Shown here piece after piece: positions 36,505 to 45,550 of a stretch of 64,000 bases of DNA; the first letter of the stretch is position 1; every line of letters starts with the position of its first letter. The notes beneath the pieces are model-generated. The model was not told where the DNA came from, made no database searches, and saw nothing but the letters and a program-made list of their open reading frames with translations. The DNA is from Rhizobium tibeticum. Its GTDB lineage: Bacteria > Pseudomonadota > Alphaproteobacteria > Rhizobiales > Rhizobiaceae. Both the position numbers and the translations under genes were made by a program. The stretch lies in the NCBI RefSeq assembly GCF_900110205.1, contig NZ_FOCV01000021.1, positions 1 to 64,000 on the forward strand. Direction: 5' to 3'.

Positions 36505-36801
36505 CCAGGTGCCTTCGGACCCCGCCTAGAGGTGCGAACCACTAGGGCTTTATTTGAAGTGTCACACCGCGATTAAGCAGCGAGACGAGCTTCCGCATAG
36601 TTGTCGTTTGCAACTACAATTTTAGCCCGATAACGGCGGTACAATGCCGAGCAAAAAGACGATCTTTACACCCTTGTCGATCCTGTTTCGCCCCCATCAA
36701 AAGCCGGCCATCTCATTGCAAGGCCGCCGGTTTTTGGTGGAGGCGCCGGGTACCGCCCCCGGGTCCAATAGGTTTATTACACCGCTCATTTATCGCCATA
36801 G
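36505..36801 (-). ncRNA. ssrA: tmRNA, circularly permuted (two-piece) alphaproteobacterial type
   Basis: Read on the minus strand, the acceptor piece comes first (about 36801-36735). It carries a T-arm-like GGACCCGGGGGCGGTACCCGG and ends TCCACCA. A spacer of about 40 bases follows, able to form a hairpin, then the coding piece starting GGGGGCGAAACAGGATCGAC (from about 36695). The two pieces pair as GGGGGCG with CGCCTCC, including the G3-U70 wobble that marks an alanine-accepting tRNA-like domain. The tag frame at 36611-36573 reads ANDNYAEARLAA then TAA, as in Rhizobiaceae. A pseudoknot-type stem (CCTAG...CTAGG) and GGTCCGAAGGCACC lie near the 3' end. tmRNA rescues stalled ribosomes with SmpB. 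Ends are approximate. Confidence 0.95.
36573..36611 (-). other. ssrA proteolysis-tag reading frame
   Basis: Twelve codons from GCA at 36611 to the TAA at 36575-36573 encode ANDNYAEARLAA. The terminal LAA is the ClpXP recognition end, and ANDNYAE resembles the SspB-contacted part of such tags. Translation resumes at the GCA codon within the tmRNA. Confidence 0.93.
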
Positions 36802-36824
36802 CCGATCCGAAGACCGGCATGGCT

Positions 36825-36853
36825 GATATAGTGTTTTCCGTTTCGTATGGGAA
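36825..36853 (-). promoter_or_regulatory. Probable ssrA promoter
   Basis: On the minus strand TTCCCA (36853-36848) is separated by 17 bases from TATATC (36830-36825), a reasonable sigma-70-like arrangement about 24 bases before the tmRNA acceptor piece. A leader hairpin (GCCATGCCG paired with CGGCTATGGC, 36823-36795) follows. Confidence 0.4.
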
Positions 36854-36914
36854 GAGCCATCGTCACAAAACCGTGTCGTAACCGAGCAGGAAAGGGAAAA
36901 GGTTGCTGGCCGCT

Positions 36915-37661
36915 CTAGGAGATGGCTTTCGGATCATTGAAGACACCACGCTTCTTGAGCAGACTGACCATTCCGGTCGCGGCTCCCACGACGGCAATAA
37001 CGAAGCCAAGAAGAGAGATGTAAGGCAGAGGCAGCGCATGGGCTGCACCTGCAACCCGGTAGATCTCGATCAGAAGAACAGCCAGCAGCGCGGCAGAGAC
37101 AGTGGAATAGTCCTTCGCGATGACTCGCTTCACATTGAAGACCATCCCGTGGGTTGCCTGCGCAAAGTTGCTGAAACGAAGCATCCAGCGAGGGACGTCC
37201 GCGCAGTAGGCCCGGTATGCATCTCCAAACTTGTCTTCGAGGAACGCTTCTTCGGCATAGACGATGCATTGGTAGATGAACACGAAGAGAGCTATGCCGA
37301 CAATCACGACGGTCGGATTTCCGTGCAGCAGGAAGACCCCTGCGTAGACCAGCGTGTTTCCGACATAGAGTGGATTGCGGCAAACACCGAACATGCCTTC
37401 CGTCACGAGGTCGCTGGCGTAGACGCGCTTCTTCAAACCGCCCCGCTGGATATAGGCGTAGCCGATCACCGTTGCCCGCAGGGCAAGGCCGCAAAACACG
37501 ATCAGAAGCGCGATCACGTCTTTGACACGCTCGGCCGCAACGCTTCCGCCAATTTCCGCCGGTGGCGGCGACATCAGAAACAGGGCGACAATTATGAGCG
37601 GAAACACCTGGTTACGGTACTTGAAGAAGAAGTTCCCGATGTGGATCATGGTTGCTTTCAT
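36915..37661 (-). CDS. ICMT-like membrane methyltransferase
   Basis: A protein of about 248 residues with five to six membrane segments and the isoprenylcysteine methyltransferase/PEMT-like signature: GYAYIQRGGLKKRVYASDLVTEGMFGVCRNPLYVGNTL, then the EEAFLEDKFGDAYRAYCADVPRWM block, where these enzymes bind the SAM carboxylate. The substrate is unknown. It directly follows the CmoA-like gene with a 14-base gap, and its start at ATG 37661 (MKATMIHIG) is close to that stop, so the two are likely cotranscribed. The region below it toward ssrA (36802-36914) holds only the ssrA promoter. Confidence 0.8.
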   Translation of the reverse strand: MKATMIHIGNFFFKYRNQVFPLIIVALFLMSPPPAEIGGSVAAERVKDVIALLIVFCGLALRATVIGYAYIQRGGLKKRVYASDLVTEGMFGVCRNPLYVGNTLVYAGVFLLHGNPTVVIVGIALFVFIYQCIVYAEEAFLEDKFGDAYRAYCADVPRWMLRFSNFAQATHGMVFNVKRVIAKDYSTVSAALLAVLLIEIYRVAGAAHALPLPYISLLGFVIAVVGAATGMVSLLKKRGVFNDPKAIS

Positions 37662-37675
37662 GTTGGCGCCCAGCC

Positions 37676-38440
37676 TCACTTGACGGCGACGATGCCGCAG
37701 AAATTGTACCAGCGGAAAAAGACCTCTACGCTGCGAAAGCCGACTTCCTTCAGAAGCTGCATGTTCTCTTCCAGACGATAGGGGATAAGCACGTTTTCGA
37801 GTGCTTCGCGCTTTTGCGATATCTCGATTTCGGAGTAGCCGTTTCGTCGCTTGAAGTCGTAATAGTGCTGGATGAACAGGCGGTTGAAGGCGGTATCCTC
37901 GCTGGTCAACTTCTCGACAAGCAGCAGGCAACCCTGATCGTTCAGGCCGGAGAAGATCATCCTCATCACGCGCTCGCGAAACAGCGGGCGAATGAACTGC
38001 AGCGTCAGCAGCATGGTTACGACGCTGGCGTTCTCCATATAGAGACCCTGGTGAAGATCGACGACTTTCAGATCCATCGGGCGCTGCGTGTCTGCATGCT
38101 GGATTTTCTGTGCCGCTTTTTCCAGCATGTCAGGAGCATTGTCGACGCCGATGAAATTGACGGTCGGATCGATCACTCGGTCGAGGGTGAGCAACGTGGT
38201 CGCCGTCGAACAGCCGATGTCGTAGAGATTGGTCTTCGGTTTGGCGTAGTCCTGCGCCAGCTCGCAGACCATGCGCTGCATTTCTTCGTAATACGGCACG
38301 GATCGGCTGACCATGTCGTCGAAAACATCGGCGACCTTCGCATTGAATGTGAAGTCGCCGATGGGCTGATCCTGCTGGGCGAATACTTCGTCGCGCCGCT
38401 CTGCTCGTAGCTGCAATCGTACTGGGCTCTCGGCCATCAT
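37676..38440 (-). CDS. CmoA-like SAM-dependent methyltransferase / carboxy-SAM synthase homologue
   Basis: A protein of about 254 residues resembling CmoA, the carboxy-S-adenosylmethionine synthase of wobble-uridine (cmo5U34) modification. Shared features are FTFNAKVADVFDDMVSRSVPYYEEM at the N-terminus, the SAM motif LYDIGCSTATTLLTL, ENASVVTMLLTLQFI, and especially DFKRRNGYSEIEISQKREALENVLIP, which is very close to E. coli CmoA. No cmoB is present; instead an ICMT-like membrane methyltransferase follows. A role outside tRNA modification is therefore possible. Start ATG 38440 or 38437, behind GGGGGA. Confidence 0.78.
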   Translation of the reverse strand: MMAESPVRLQLRAERRDEVFAQQDQPIGDFTFNAKVADVFDDMVSRSVPYYEEMQRMVCELAQDYAKPKTNLYDIGCSTATTLLTLDRVIDPTVNFIGVDNAPDMLEKAAQKIQHADTQRPMDLKVVDLHQGLYMENASVVTMLLTLQFIRPLFRERVMRMIFSGLNDQGCLLLVEKLTSEDTAFNRLFIQHYYDFKRRNGYSEIEISQKREALENVLIPYRLEENMQLLKEVGFRSVEVFFRWYNFCGIVAVK

Positions 38441-38699
38441 TTCCCCCAAAACGTGCGGCTGGCCCCAAGGGTGGTCGGCGACATTGCCGCCAGCATCCTG
38501 ATAATGCTGATTCCCCGTGGAGCGCCCCCGCGCCGAGCACAGGGAGACATGTGAAGCTGACGATAACCTGAAAGTGCTCCGCGTCGCGGTTGCATCCTGA
38601 CAGGCAGGGGCGGAGATTTGCCGGGATAAAGACAGCGCGGCGATTGGTTTCGATGGTCAAAGCGCCTAAATAGGTAAGGAACGGAATCGGCGGCGGACT

Positions 38700-39494
38700 A
38701 TGAAGCAGTATCTCGATCTCTTGAAGCATGTGATGGAACACGGAACAGATCGCGGGGACCGCACGGGCACGGGCACACGTTCCGTATTCGGCTATCAGAT
38801 GCGGTTCGACCTGCAGGAAGGCTTTCCGGTTCTGACGACCAAAAAGCTGCACCTGCGTTCCATTATCTACGAACTTCTCTGGTTCCTGCGCGGCGACACC
38901 AATATCGGCTACCTCAAGGATAATGGCGTATCGATCTGGGACGAATGGGCCGACGAGAACGGCAACCTCGGACCGGTCTACGGCGCTCAGTGGCGCTCCT
39001 GGCCAGCTCCCGATGGCGGTCATATCGACCAGATCGCCAATCTCGTTGCTGGCATCGTCAAGAATCCGAATTCGCGCCGGCATATCGTTTCGGCGTGGAA
39101 TCCAGCTGAGGTGGATGAGATGGCGTTGCCGCCGTGCCATTGCCTGTTCCAGTTCTACGTCGCCGACGGAAAGCTTTCCTGCCAGCTCTATCAGCGCTCT
39201 GCCGACATCTTCCTCGGCGTGCCCTTCAACATCGCCTCGTATGCACTGCTGACTTTGATGGTGGCGCAGGTGACGGGGCTGAAGCTCGGCGATTTCGTCC
39301 ACACGCTCGGCGATGCGCACCTCTATCACAACCACTTCGAGCAGGCGAAACTGCAGCTCACTCGTACGCCGAAGCCGTTGCCGTTCATGCGGATCAACGC
39401 GGAAGTGAAAGATATCTTCGGCTTCATGTTCGATGATTTCGAGCTGATCGGCTATGAGGCCGATGCCAGCATCAAGGCGCCGATCGCGGTCTGA
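38700..39494 (+). CDS. thyA: Thymidylate synthase
   Basis: A 264-residue classical (folate-dependent) thymidylate synthase, the standard length. The nucleophile lies in the motif [12 protein letters not shown] near residue 146, with [19 protein letters not shown] and [15 protein letters not shown] downstream. It methylates dUMP to dTMP and releases dihydrofolate, which the product of the next gene recycles. The 259 bases upstream hold no gene and should contain the promoter. Confidence 0.97.
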   Translation: MKQYLDLLKHVMEHGTDRGDRTGTGTRSVFGYQMRFDLQEGFPVLTTKKLHLRSIIYELLWFLRGDTNIGYLKDNGVSIWDEWADENGNLGPVYGAQWRSWPAPDGGHIDQIANLVAGIVKNPNSRRHIVSAWNPAEVDEMALPPCHCLFQFYVADGKLSCQLYQRSADIFLGVPFNIASYALLTLMVAQVTGLKLGDFVHTLGDAHLYHNHFEQAKLQLTRTPKPLPFMRINAEVKDIFGFMFDDFELIGYEADASIKAPIAV

Positions 39495-39506
39495 CCAGGG
39501 ACATCC

Positions 39507-40022
39507 ATGTCGGGAATTCGCAAGACCATCGTGGTTGCCGTCTCCAAGAACGGCATCATCGGGCGAGACGGGGACATGCCCTGGCGGCTATCCACCGATC
39601 TCAAGCGATTCAAGGCGCTGACGCTGGGCAAACCCGTCATTATGGGTCGAAAGACCTATGACTCGATCGGCAAACCGTTGCCTGGACGCGCGAATGTTGT
39701 CATCTCGCGCCAGGCGACTGCGATCGACCATCGGGATGTGCGCATGGCCGGTTCGCTGAACGAAGCCGTCACTCGTGCCGAGGAAATTGCCACGCAGAGT
39801 GGCGAGGGCGAAATCTGCATCGTCGGTGGTGGCCAAATATACGCGCAGGCCATCAATCTGGCCGATCGGCTGTGTGTGACGCACGTTGAAACCTTCGTTG
39901 AAGGCGACACCTCGTTTCCCGCGATTGACCCGACGCTCTGGAAGGTGACGGAGACGATCGATGTGCCAGCAGGCGACAAGGATAACTATCCTACGAGATT
40001 CGTCGTCTACGACAGGCGTTAA
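39507..40022 (+). CDS. folA: Dihydrofolate reductase
   Basis: A 171-residue dihydrofolate reductase that regenerates tetrahydrofolate after thymidylate synthesis. Signatures are VVAVSKNGIIGRDGDMPWRLSTDLKRFK, containing the active-site acid, GKPVIMGRKTYDSIGKPLPGR and the GGGQIYAQAI nucleotide turn. It starts 12 bases after thyA, so the pair forms an operon. Confidence 0.96.
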   Translation: MSGIRKTIVVAVSKNGIIGRDGDMPWRLSTDLKRFKALTLGKPVIMGRKTYDSIGKPLPGRANVVISRQATAIDHRDVRMAGSLNEAVTRAEEIATQSGEGEICIVGGGQIYAQAINLADRLCVTHVETFVEGDTSFPAIDPTLWKVTETIDVPAGDKDNYPTRFVVYDRR

Positions 40023-40175
40023 ACGCTGAAAACCAACTATTTTCCAATAAATATCGCCAAGTTCCTCATGCTGCGTTGAAAGCCGCTGCGGCGATACCTA
40101 TAACGGTCACCATCGCCAATATCCGCCGCCCCCGCGGGTTGGGCGATCGAGAGTTTAACGAATAACGAGGTTTTG

Positions 40176-41261
40176 ATGCCCTGGAGCAATCAGAATGGCG
40201 GCGGCGGCCCTTGGGGCGGCGGCGGCGGTAACAATCAGGGACCATGGGGGCAAGGACCCAATCGCCCACGCGGGGGCGGCAAGGGCGGACCGCCCGATCT
40301 CGAGGATATCATCCGGCGCGGACAGGATCAGCTGCGCAACATTGTGCCCGGCGGGTTCAACGGCGGCGTGCTCGTCATTGTCGCTGCGATTTTAGTGGTG
40401 TTCTGGCTCTTCCAGTGCATCTACATCGTCCAGCCGGATGAGCGCGGCGTCGAATTGCGTTTCGGCAATCCGAAGGAAGAGATTTCCACACCTGGCCTGC
40501 ATTTCCACTTATGGCCGATGGAAACCGTCGAAATCGTCAAGGTGACGATGCAGCAGCAGAACATCGGCGCCGCATCGACGTCCTCCTCTTCGCCGAGCGG
40601 CCTGATGCTTTCCGGCGACCAGAACATCCTGAACGTTCAATTCTCCGTCTTCTTCACGGTCAGCGATCCCAAGGCCTATCTTTTCAACGTCGAGAATCCG
40701 GCCGAAACCCTGCAGCAGGTCGCCGAAAGCGCCATGCGCGAAGTCGTCGGTCGCCGTCCTGCCCAGGACGCGTTCCGTGACAATCGTCAACCGATCGAGA
40801 CCGAAGTCGCCAATATCGTCCAGGGAACTATGGACCGTTACAGGGCTGGTATCTCCATCGGCGCCGTGACGATCCAGGACGTGGCGCCGCCGCGCGAAGT
40901 TGCAGATGCCTTCGAAGAAGTGCAGCGTGCCGACCAGGACAAGCAGCGACTGGTCGAAGAGGCCAATCAGTACGCCAACCAGAAGCTCGGTCAGGCGCGC
41001 GGTGACGCCGCCCAGATCCGTGAAGCCGCGGCAGCCTACAAGAACCGCGTCGTCAAGGAAGCTGAAGGTGAGGCGCAGCGCTTCGCGTCGATCAACGAAC
41101 AATACGCGAAGGCGCCTGATGTCACCCGGACGCGCCTCTTCCTCGAAACGATGGAGCAAGTCCTGAAGAATTCCAAGAAGGTCGTGATCGACGAGAAGCA
41201 GGGGGTTGTGCCTTATCTGCCGCTGAACGAGATCGGCAAACCGGCACAGCAGGGAGGTTGA
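40176..41261 (+). CDS. hflK: HflK, subunit of the FtsH-modulating HflKC complex
   Basis: A 361-residue SPFH-domain protein. The N-terminus is rich in Gly, Asn, Gln and Trp (MPWSNQNGGGGPWGGGGG). A membrane helix (about 63-83) and a long SPFH domain (YIVQPDERGVELRFGN, then IGAVTIQDVAPPREVADAF) follow, with a coiled coil. HflK and HflC form a cage around the FtsH protease in the inner membrane. ATG 40176 follows GAGG at about six bases. HflC starts four bases after its stop. Confidence 0.95.
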   Translation: MPWSNQNGGGGPWGGGGGNNQGPWGQGPNRPRGGGKGGPPDLEDIIRRGQDQLRNIVPGGFNGGVLVIVAAILVVFWLFQCIYIVQPDERGVELRFGNPKEEISTPGLHFHLWPMETVEIVKVTMQQQNIGAASTSSSSPSGLMLSGDQNILNVQFSVFFTVSDPKAYLFNVENPAETLQQVAESAMREVVGRRPAQDAFRDNRQPIETEVANIVQGTMDRYRAGISIGAVTIQDVAPPREVADAFEEVQRADQDKQRLVEEANQYANQKLGQARGDAAQIREAAAAYKNRVVKEAEGEAQRFASINEQYAKAPDVTRTRLFLETMEQVLKNSKKVVIDEKQGVVPYLPLNEIGKPAQQGG

Positions 41262-41264
41262 GCC

Positions 41265-42191
41265 ATGACATCGAACAGGCTTCCTCTCATTCTTGGCATC
41301 CTCGCCGTCGTTTTGGTTGCGCTCTACTCTTCGGTCTTCGTGGTGAACGCGCGTGAGCAGGCAATCGTTGTCCGCTTCGGCCAGATCCAGTCGGTAAAGA
41401 CCGAACCGGGTATTTACTTCAAGCTGCCGTTTGCCTTCATGGATGCCGACCGCGTCCAGATCGTCGAAAGACAGGCACTCCGCTTCGATCTCGACAACAT
41501 TCGCGTCCAGGTTCGCGGTGGCGCGACCTTCGATGTCGATGCCTTCGTGGTCTATGACATCAGAGACGTGCGCAAGTTCCGCGAAACCGTCTCGGGCGAT
41601 CGCGAGGCAGCGGAAGCGCGCCTTCGTACCCAGCTCGATTCTTCGCTACGCCGTGTCTACGGTCTGCGCGACTTCGATGCTGCGCTGTCGGAAGAGCGTG
41701 TGGCGATGATGCTTGAGGTTCGCGACGATCTGCATCGCGATGCCGAAGACCTCGGCCTCAACATTCAGGACGTGCGCATCCGTCGCACGGATCTGACGCG
41801 CGAAGTTGCACCGAAGACCTATGACCGCATGCGCGCCGAGCGTCTTGCCGAAGCTGAACTCCTGCGCGCCCAAGGTACGGAAGAGGGCCAGCGCCGCCGG
41901 GCTATCGCAGACAGGCAGGTGGTCGAGATCACTGCCGATGCGCAGCGTGATTCCGAAATCCTGCGCGGCCAAGGCGATGCCGATCGGAACCGGTTGTTTG
42001 CCGATGCCTTCAGCAAGGATCCCGCCTTCTTCGAGTTCTATCGCTCGATGGCCGCCTATTCCACGGCTCTGACTTCTCAGGACACGACACTGGTGATCTC
42101 GCCAAACTCGCAGTTCTTCCGTTTCTTCAACGACGCAAGCGGTGCGCCACGAAACGCATCGCCGGCAATGCCGACCGCACCGGCGAACTGA
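41265..42191 (+). CDS. hflC: HflC, subunit of the FtsH-modulating HflKC complex
   Basis: A 308-residue SPFH protein with an N-terminal membrane anchor (about 6-24), then VNAREQAIVVRFGQIQSVKTEPGIYFKLP. The coiled-coil segment contains QDVRIRRTDLTREVAPKTYDRMRAERLAEAE. It is the partner of HflK. A strong terminator 30 bases later separates it from degP. Confidence 0.95.
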   Translation: MTSNRLPLILGILAVVLVALYSSVFVVNAREQAIVVRFGQIQSVKTEPGIYFKLPFAFMDADRVQIVERQALRFDLDNIRVQVRGGATFDVDAFVVYDIRDVRKFRETVSGDREAAEARLRTQLDSSLRRVYGLRDFDAALSEERVAMMLEVRDDLHRDAEDLGLNIQDVRIRRTDLTREVAPKTYDRMRAERLAEAELLRAQGTEEGQRRRAIADRQVVEITADAQRDSEILRGQGDADRNRLFADAFSKDPAFFEFYRSMAAYSTALTSQDTTLVISPNSQFFRFFNDASGAPRNASPAMPTAPAN

Positions 42192-42220
42192 TCGGCGCAT
42201 CGCGACCTGCAAAAAACACG

Positions 42221-42249
42221 AAGGGCCGGCGGCTTTGCCGGCCCTTTTT
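42221..42249 (+). terminator. Intrinsic terminator after hflC
   Basis: AAGGGCCGGC (42221-42230) pairs with GCCGGCCCTT (42237-42246) across a six-base loop and is followed by a T run. This is a textbook Rho-independent terminator ending the thyA-folA-hflKC transcription unit. Confidence 0.92.
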
Positions 42250-42380
42250 GCATTGCGACATGATGGTGGCGAGCGCGGCGGGTAGATTGCGCGGGATTTC
42301 GCGAAAAGGTGATTTCACCCTCCATCATTCCGCCTTATGCTGGTGCTCAGAGTGCGTTTTATTTGAAATGAGGATGCTTG

Positions 42381-43970
42381 ATGGCCCCGACGACCCGCCC
42401 GACCTTCAGACGATCGCTCGCTCTCCTGGCCGGCGCCGCACTTCTGGCTAACATTGGGTTCACAGGCGCGGTCCACGCACAGGGCACGCCGCCGATGAAC
42501 GGGCCGGCATCTGTTGCCGATCTCGCCGAAGGGCTTCTCAACGCCGTCGTGAACATTTCGACGTCACAGAATGTCAAGGACGACGAGGGCGTTGGTCCGG
42601 CACCGCGCGCGCCTGACGGTTCGCCCTTCCAGGAATTCTTCAACGACTTCTTCAACAAGCAGAAGGGCAATAAGGGCGGCAACCACAACGTCAATTCGCT
42701 GGGTTCCGGATTCGTCATCGATCCGCAAGGCTACATCGTCACGAACAATCACGTGATTGAGGGGGCTGACGACATCGAAGTCAATTTCGCCGATGGCACC
42801 AAGCTGAAGGCGAAGCTGATCGGGACCGATACGAAGACCGATCTTTCTGTCCTGAAGGTCGAGCCGAAGGCACCGCTGACGGCCGTCAAATTCGGTGATT
42901 CCAGTGGGATGCGCATCGGCGACTGGGTCATGGCGATCGGCAACCCCTTCGGCTTCGGTGGGTCCGTGACCGTCGGCATCATTTCGGGACGTGGACGCAA
43001 CATCAACGCCGGCCCCTACGACAATTTCATCCAGACGGATGCGGCCATCAACAAGGGCAATTCCGGTGGTCCGCTTTTCAACATGAAGGGTGAGGTTATC
43101 GGCATCAACACAGCGATCATTTCGCCGAGCGGCGGATCGATCGGTATCGGCTTCTCGGTGCCGTCGGAACTGGCGGCTGGTGTCGTTGAGCAGTTGCGCG
43201 AGTTTGGCGAGACGCGCCGCGGCTGGCTCGGCGTGCGTATCCAGCCGGTTACCGACGATGTTGCCGACAGCCTCGGCCTTTCGAGCGCCAAGGGCGCGCT
43301 GGTGGCCGGCGTCATCAAGGGCGGTCCGGTCGATGACGGCTCGATCAAGGCGGGCGATGTCATTCTGAAGTTCGACGGCAAGCCGGTCAATGAGATGCGC
43401 GACCTGCCGCGCGTCGTGGCAGAAAGCCCGGTCGGCAAGGAAGTGGACGTCGTCGTACTTCGCGAAGGCAAGGAGCAGACCGTGAAGGTGAAGCTCGGCC
43501 GCCTTGAAGATAGTGATCAGGCCGCCTCGAACGATGCCGATTCCAACAAGGGTGTAATCAATCCGGATCCTGATGAAAATCAGGATATGGACGAGCCGGA
43601 TGACCAGCAGAGCCAGCCAATGCCGGATGGCAAGGGCAAGGCGGACCAGGCAACGCCGGATGCAACGAATCCTAAGAATGTACTCGGCCTCTCGCTTTCG
43701 GAGCTCAGCGCCGAGACGCGCAAGACCTTCGGCATTGCCGAAAGCGTTGACGGCGTGCTCGTCGCTGAGGTCGCGCCTGGCTCGCTGGCGGCTGAAAAGG
43801 GCTTGAAGCCCGGCGACGTGATCGTCGAGGTGGCGCAGGAGTTCATGCGTTCGCCGGAGGCTGTTGCCGCGAAGGTGCAGTCGCTGAAGCAGGAAGGGCG
43901 GCGCAATGCACAGATGATGATCGCGTCGGCGAATGGCGACCTGCGTTTTGTGGCGGTGCCGATGGAATAA
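42381..43970 (+). CDS. degP: Periplasmic serine protease, DegP/HtrA (Do-like)
   Basis: A 529-residue HtrA-family protease/chaperone. It has a Sec signal peptide (about 1-33, cleaved near VHAQ), then the trypsin-like domain with the catalytic triad His124 (VTNNHVIEG), Asp154 (KTDLSVLKV) and Ser228 (GNSGGPLFN). Two PDZ domains lie at about 285-375 and 445-520, the first opening with RRGWLGVRIQPV. An acidic Asp/Gln-rich linker (about 395-430) separates the PDZ domains. It degrades and refolds misfolded envelope proteins. ATG 42381 has GAGGATG just upstream. Confidence 0.93.
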   Translation: MAPTTRPTFRRSLALLAGAALLANIGFTGAVHAQGTPPMNGPASVADLAEGLLNAVVNISTSQNVKDDEGVGPAPRAPDGSPFQEFFNDFFNKQKGNKGGNHNVNSLGSGFVIDPQGYIVTNNHVIEGADDIEVNFADGTKLKAKLIGTDTKTDLSVLKVEPKAPLTAVKFGDSSGMRIGDWVMAIGNPFGFGGSVTVGIISGRGRNINAGPYDNFIQTDAAINKGNSGGPLFNMKGEVIGINTAIISPSGGSIGIGFSVPSELAAGVVEQLREFGETRRGWLGVRIQPVTDDVADSLGLSSAKGALVAGVIKGGPVDDGSIKAGDVILKFDGKPVNEMRDLPRVVAESPVGKEVDVVVLREGKEQTVKVKLGRLEDSDQAASNDADSNKGVINPDPDENQDMDEPDDQQSQPMPDGKGKADQATPDATNPKNVLGLSLSELSAETRKTFGIAESVDGVLVAEVAPGSLAAEKGLKPGDVIVEVAQEFMRSPEAVAAKVQSLKQEGRRNAQMMIASANGDLRFVAVPME

Positions 43971-44095
43971 CAAGACGCGGGTGGTTCATCGTTTCAGGAA
44001 TTGCTGAACGGTCCCGTCTTCCCATGTCTGCGTCAGCGACGACGGCAGACGCGGCGACGTTTTCCAAGGTCTCTAGCGCGCATCGACAATCGGCG

Positions 44096-44662
44096 TCAGC
44101 CGACTGCTTGCTTCCACTGGTGACGGCTAATCGCGTAGAGAACGTGGCGTTTCAGATGCGGATGCGTGTCGGGAACGCGGGGATGGTCGAAATCGCGATC
44201 CGGTTCGTGATGCAGGCCCAGTCGGCGCATGACGGCGGTGGAACGATGATTGTCCGCCACTGCGAAAGAGACGATCTCGGTAGAATTGAACTGGGTGAAG
44301 CCATGGCGAAGTGCCGCCGCGCCCGCTTCCGTCGCATATCCCTTGCCCCAATGCCGCTTCACAAGGCGCCAGCCGACCTCGATCGTGCCGGCCGGAAGGA
44401 ACGGTTCGAGTTCGGGTTTCCAGAGGCCGCAAAAGCCGATCGGCTCATCGGTTTCCTTCAGGGCGATGGCGTAGAAGCCAAGCCCTGTAGTCGCAATGGC
44501 ATCGCGAATATTGTCCAGCATCGAATCTGCTTCGGCGCGGTCGCGACGAAAGGCGAAGAATTCCATCACTTCAGGATCGGAATTGATCTCGTGGAAAAGC
44601 GGCCGATCCTCGTCGGTCCAATTGCGCAGAAGCAGGCGATCCGTCGTCGCGATCACTGTCAT
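44096..44662 (-). CDS. GNAT-family N-acetyltransferase (RimJ/RimL type)
   Basis: A 188-residue acetyltransferase beginning TTDRLLLRNWTDEDRPLFHEINSDPEVMEFF. The acetyl-CoA loop is in the region VGWRLVKRHWGKGYATEAGAAALR, where the family has R/Q-x-x-G-x-G/A. It transfers acetyl groups to an amine, possibly a protein N-terminus; the substrate is unknown. It overlaps the serB stop by four bases and is probably coupled to it. Confidence 0.9.
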   Translation of the reverse strand: MTVIATTDRLLLRNWTDEDRPLFHEINSDPEVMEFFAFRRDRAEADSMLDNIRDAIATTGLGFYAIALKETDEPIGFCGLWKPELEPFLPAGTIEVGWRLVKRHWGKGYATEAGAAALRHGFTQFNSTEIVSFAVADNHRSTAVMRRLGLHHEPDRDFDHPRVPDTHPHLKRHVLYAISRHQWKQAVG

Positions 44663-45549
44663 GGTGACACGAAATCCGTTTTCCGATAGCCCTGGATATA
44701 GAGCAGCGCCGTCAAGTCCGCGTGGTTGATCTGCATCTTCGCTTCCGCGGCAACGGTTGGCTTGGCGTGTAGTGCGACGCCTGAGCCTGCCAGATGCAGC
44801 ATGCCGAGGTCGTTTGCCCCATCGCCGACGGCGATCGCTTCTTCTGGCGAAATTCCGAGCTTTTCTGCAATGTCGTTCAGTGCATCGACCTTGGCTTGCT
44901 TGCCAAGGATGGGTTCAGCGACGAAGCCGGAGAGGAGGCCGTTCTCTGCTACAAGAACGTTCGCGCGGTTTTCATCGAAGCCGAGCGTCTTCGCGATGGG
45001 GCCGGTGAAAACGGTGAAGCCGCCGGAGACTAGCGCCGTATAGTGTCCCTTCGATTTCATCGTGGCGATCAGTTCCGGACCGCCTGACGTCAGCGTGATG
45101 CGCTTGGCAATGACCTCGTCCACGACGGAAACCGGCAGCCCTTTCAAAAGTGCGACGCGCTCGCGAAGGGCTGGCTCGAAGGCGATCTCGCCGTTCATTG
45201 CACGAGCGGTAATGGCGGCAACTTTTTCTTTTAGCCCGACTTCGGCGGCGAGCTCGTCGATGCATTCCTGGCCGATCATGGTGGAGTCCATGTCGGCGAT
45301 CAGAATCCGCTTACGGCGTGTCTCGGCATTCTGGATGACGAGGTCTATGGCCGCGCTGTTGATGACAGCGAGAATGCTGGCTCGAGCGGCTTCAATATCC
45401 GTCCCGTCTCTCAGCGCGATATCGCAAGCGATTCCGTCAGCAAGCCAGTAGAGGCCGGAAGCATTCGCCGCGTCGAATGCCTGCTCGGCAATCAGAGGCG
45501 TGAGAACAGGATTTGACGGATTGGCAACAAGCGTGGCAACGAGGGCCAT
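44659..45549 (-). CDS. serB: Phosphoserine phosphatase
   Basis: A 296-residue HAD-superfamily enzyme for the last step of serine biosynthesis. HAD motifs are visible: I ILIADMDSTMIG, II LVSGGFTVF, III in LGKQAKVDALN, and IV AVGDGANDLGMLHLAG. An N-terminal regulatory-like domain of about 85 residues precedes them. Start placed at ATG 45549, whose codon overlaps the miaA start region on the other strand; the frame remains open upstream but lies within miaA. Confidence 0.95.
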   Translation of the reverse strand: MALVATLVANPSNPVLTPLIAEQAFDAANASGLYWLADGIACDIALRDGTDIEAARASILAVINSAAIDLVIQNAETRRKRILIADMDSTMIGQECIDELAAEVGLKEKVAAITARAMNGEIAFEPALRERVALLKGLPVSVVDEVIAKRITLTSGGPELIATMKSKGHYTALVSGGFTVFTGPIAKTLGFDENRANVLVAENGLLSGFVAEPILGKQAKVDALNDIAEKLGISPEEAIAVGDGANDLGMLHLAGSGVALHAKPTVAAEAKMQINHADLTALLYIQGYRKTDFVSP

Positions 45550-45550
45550 G

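Noticed and set aside
42192-42380. A possible DUF2065 gene, often found between hflC and degP in alphaproteobacteria
   Set aside because: Translation of this gap shows only a terminator and promoter sequence, no such protein.
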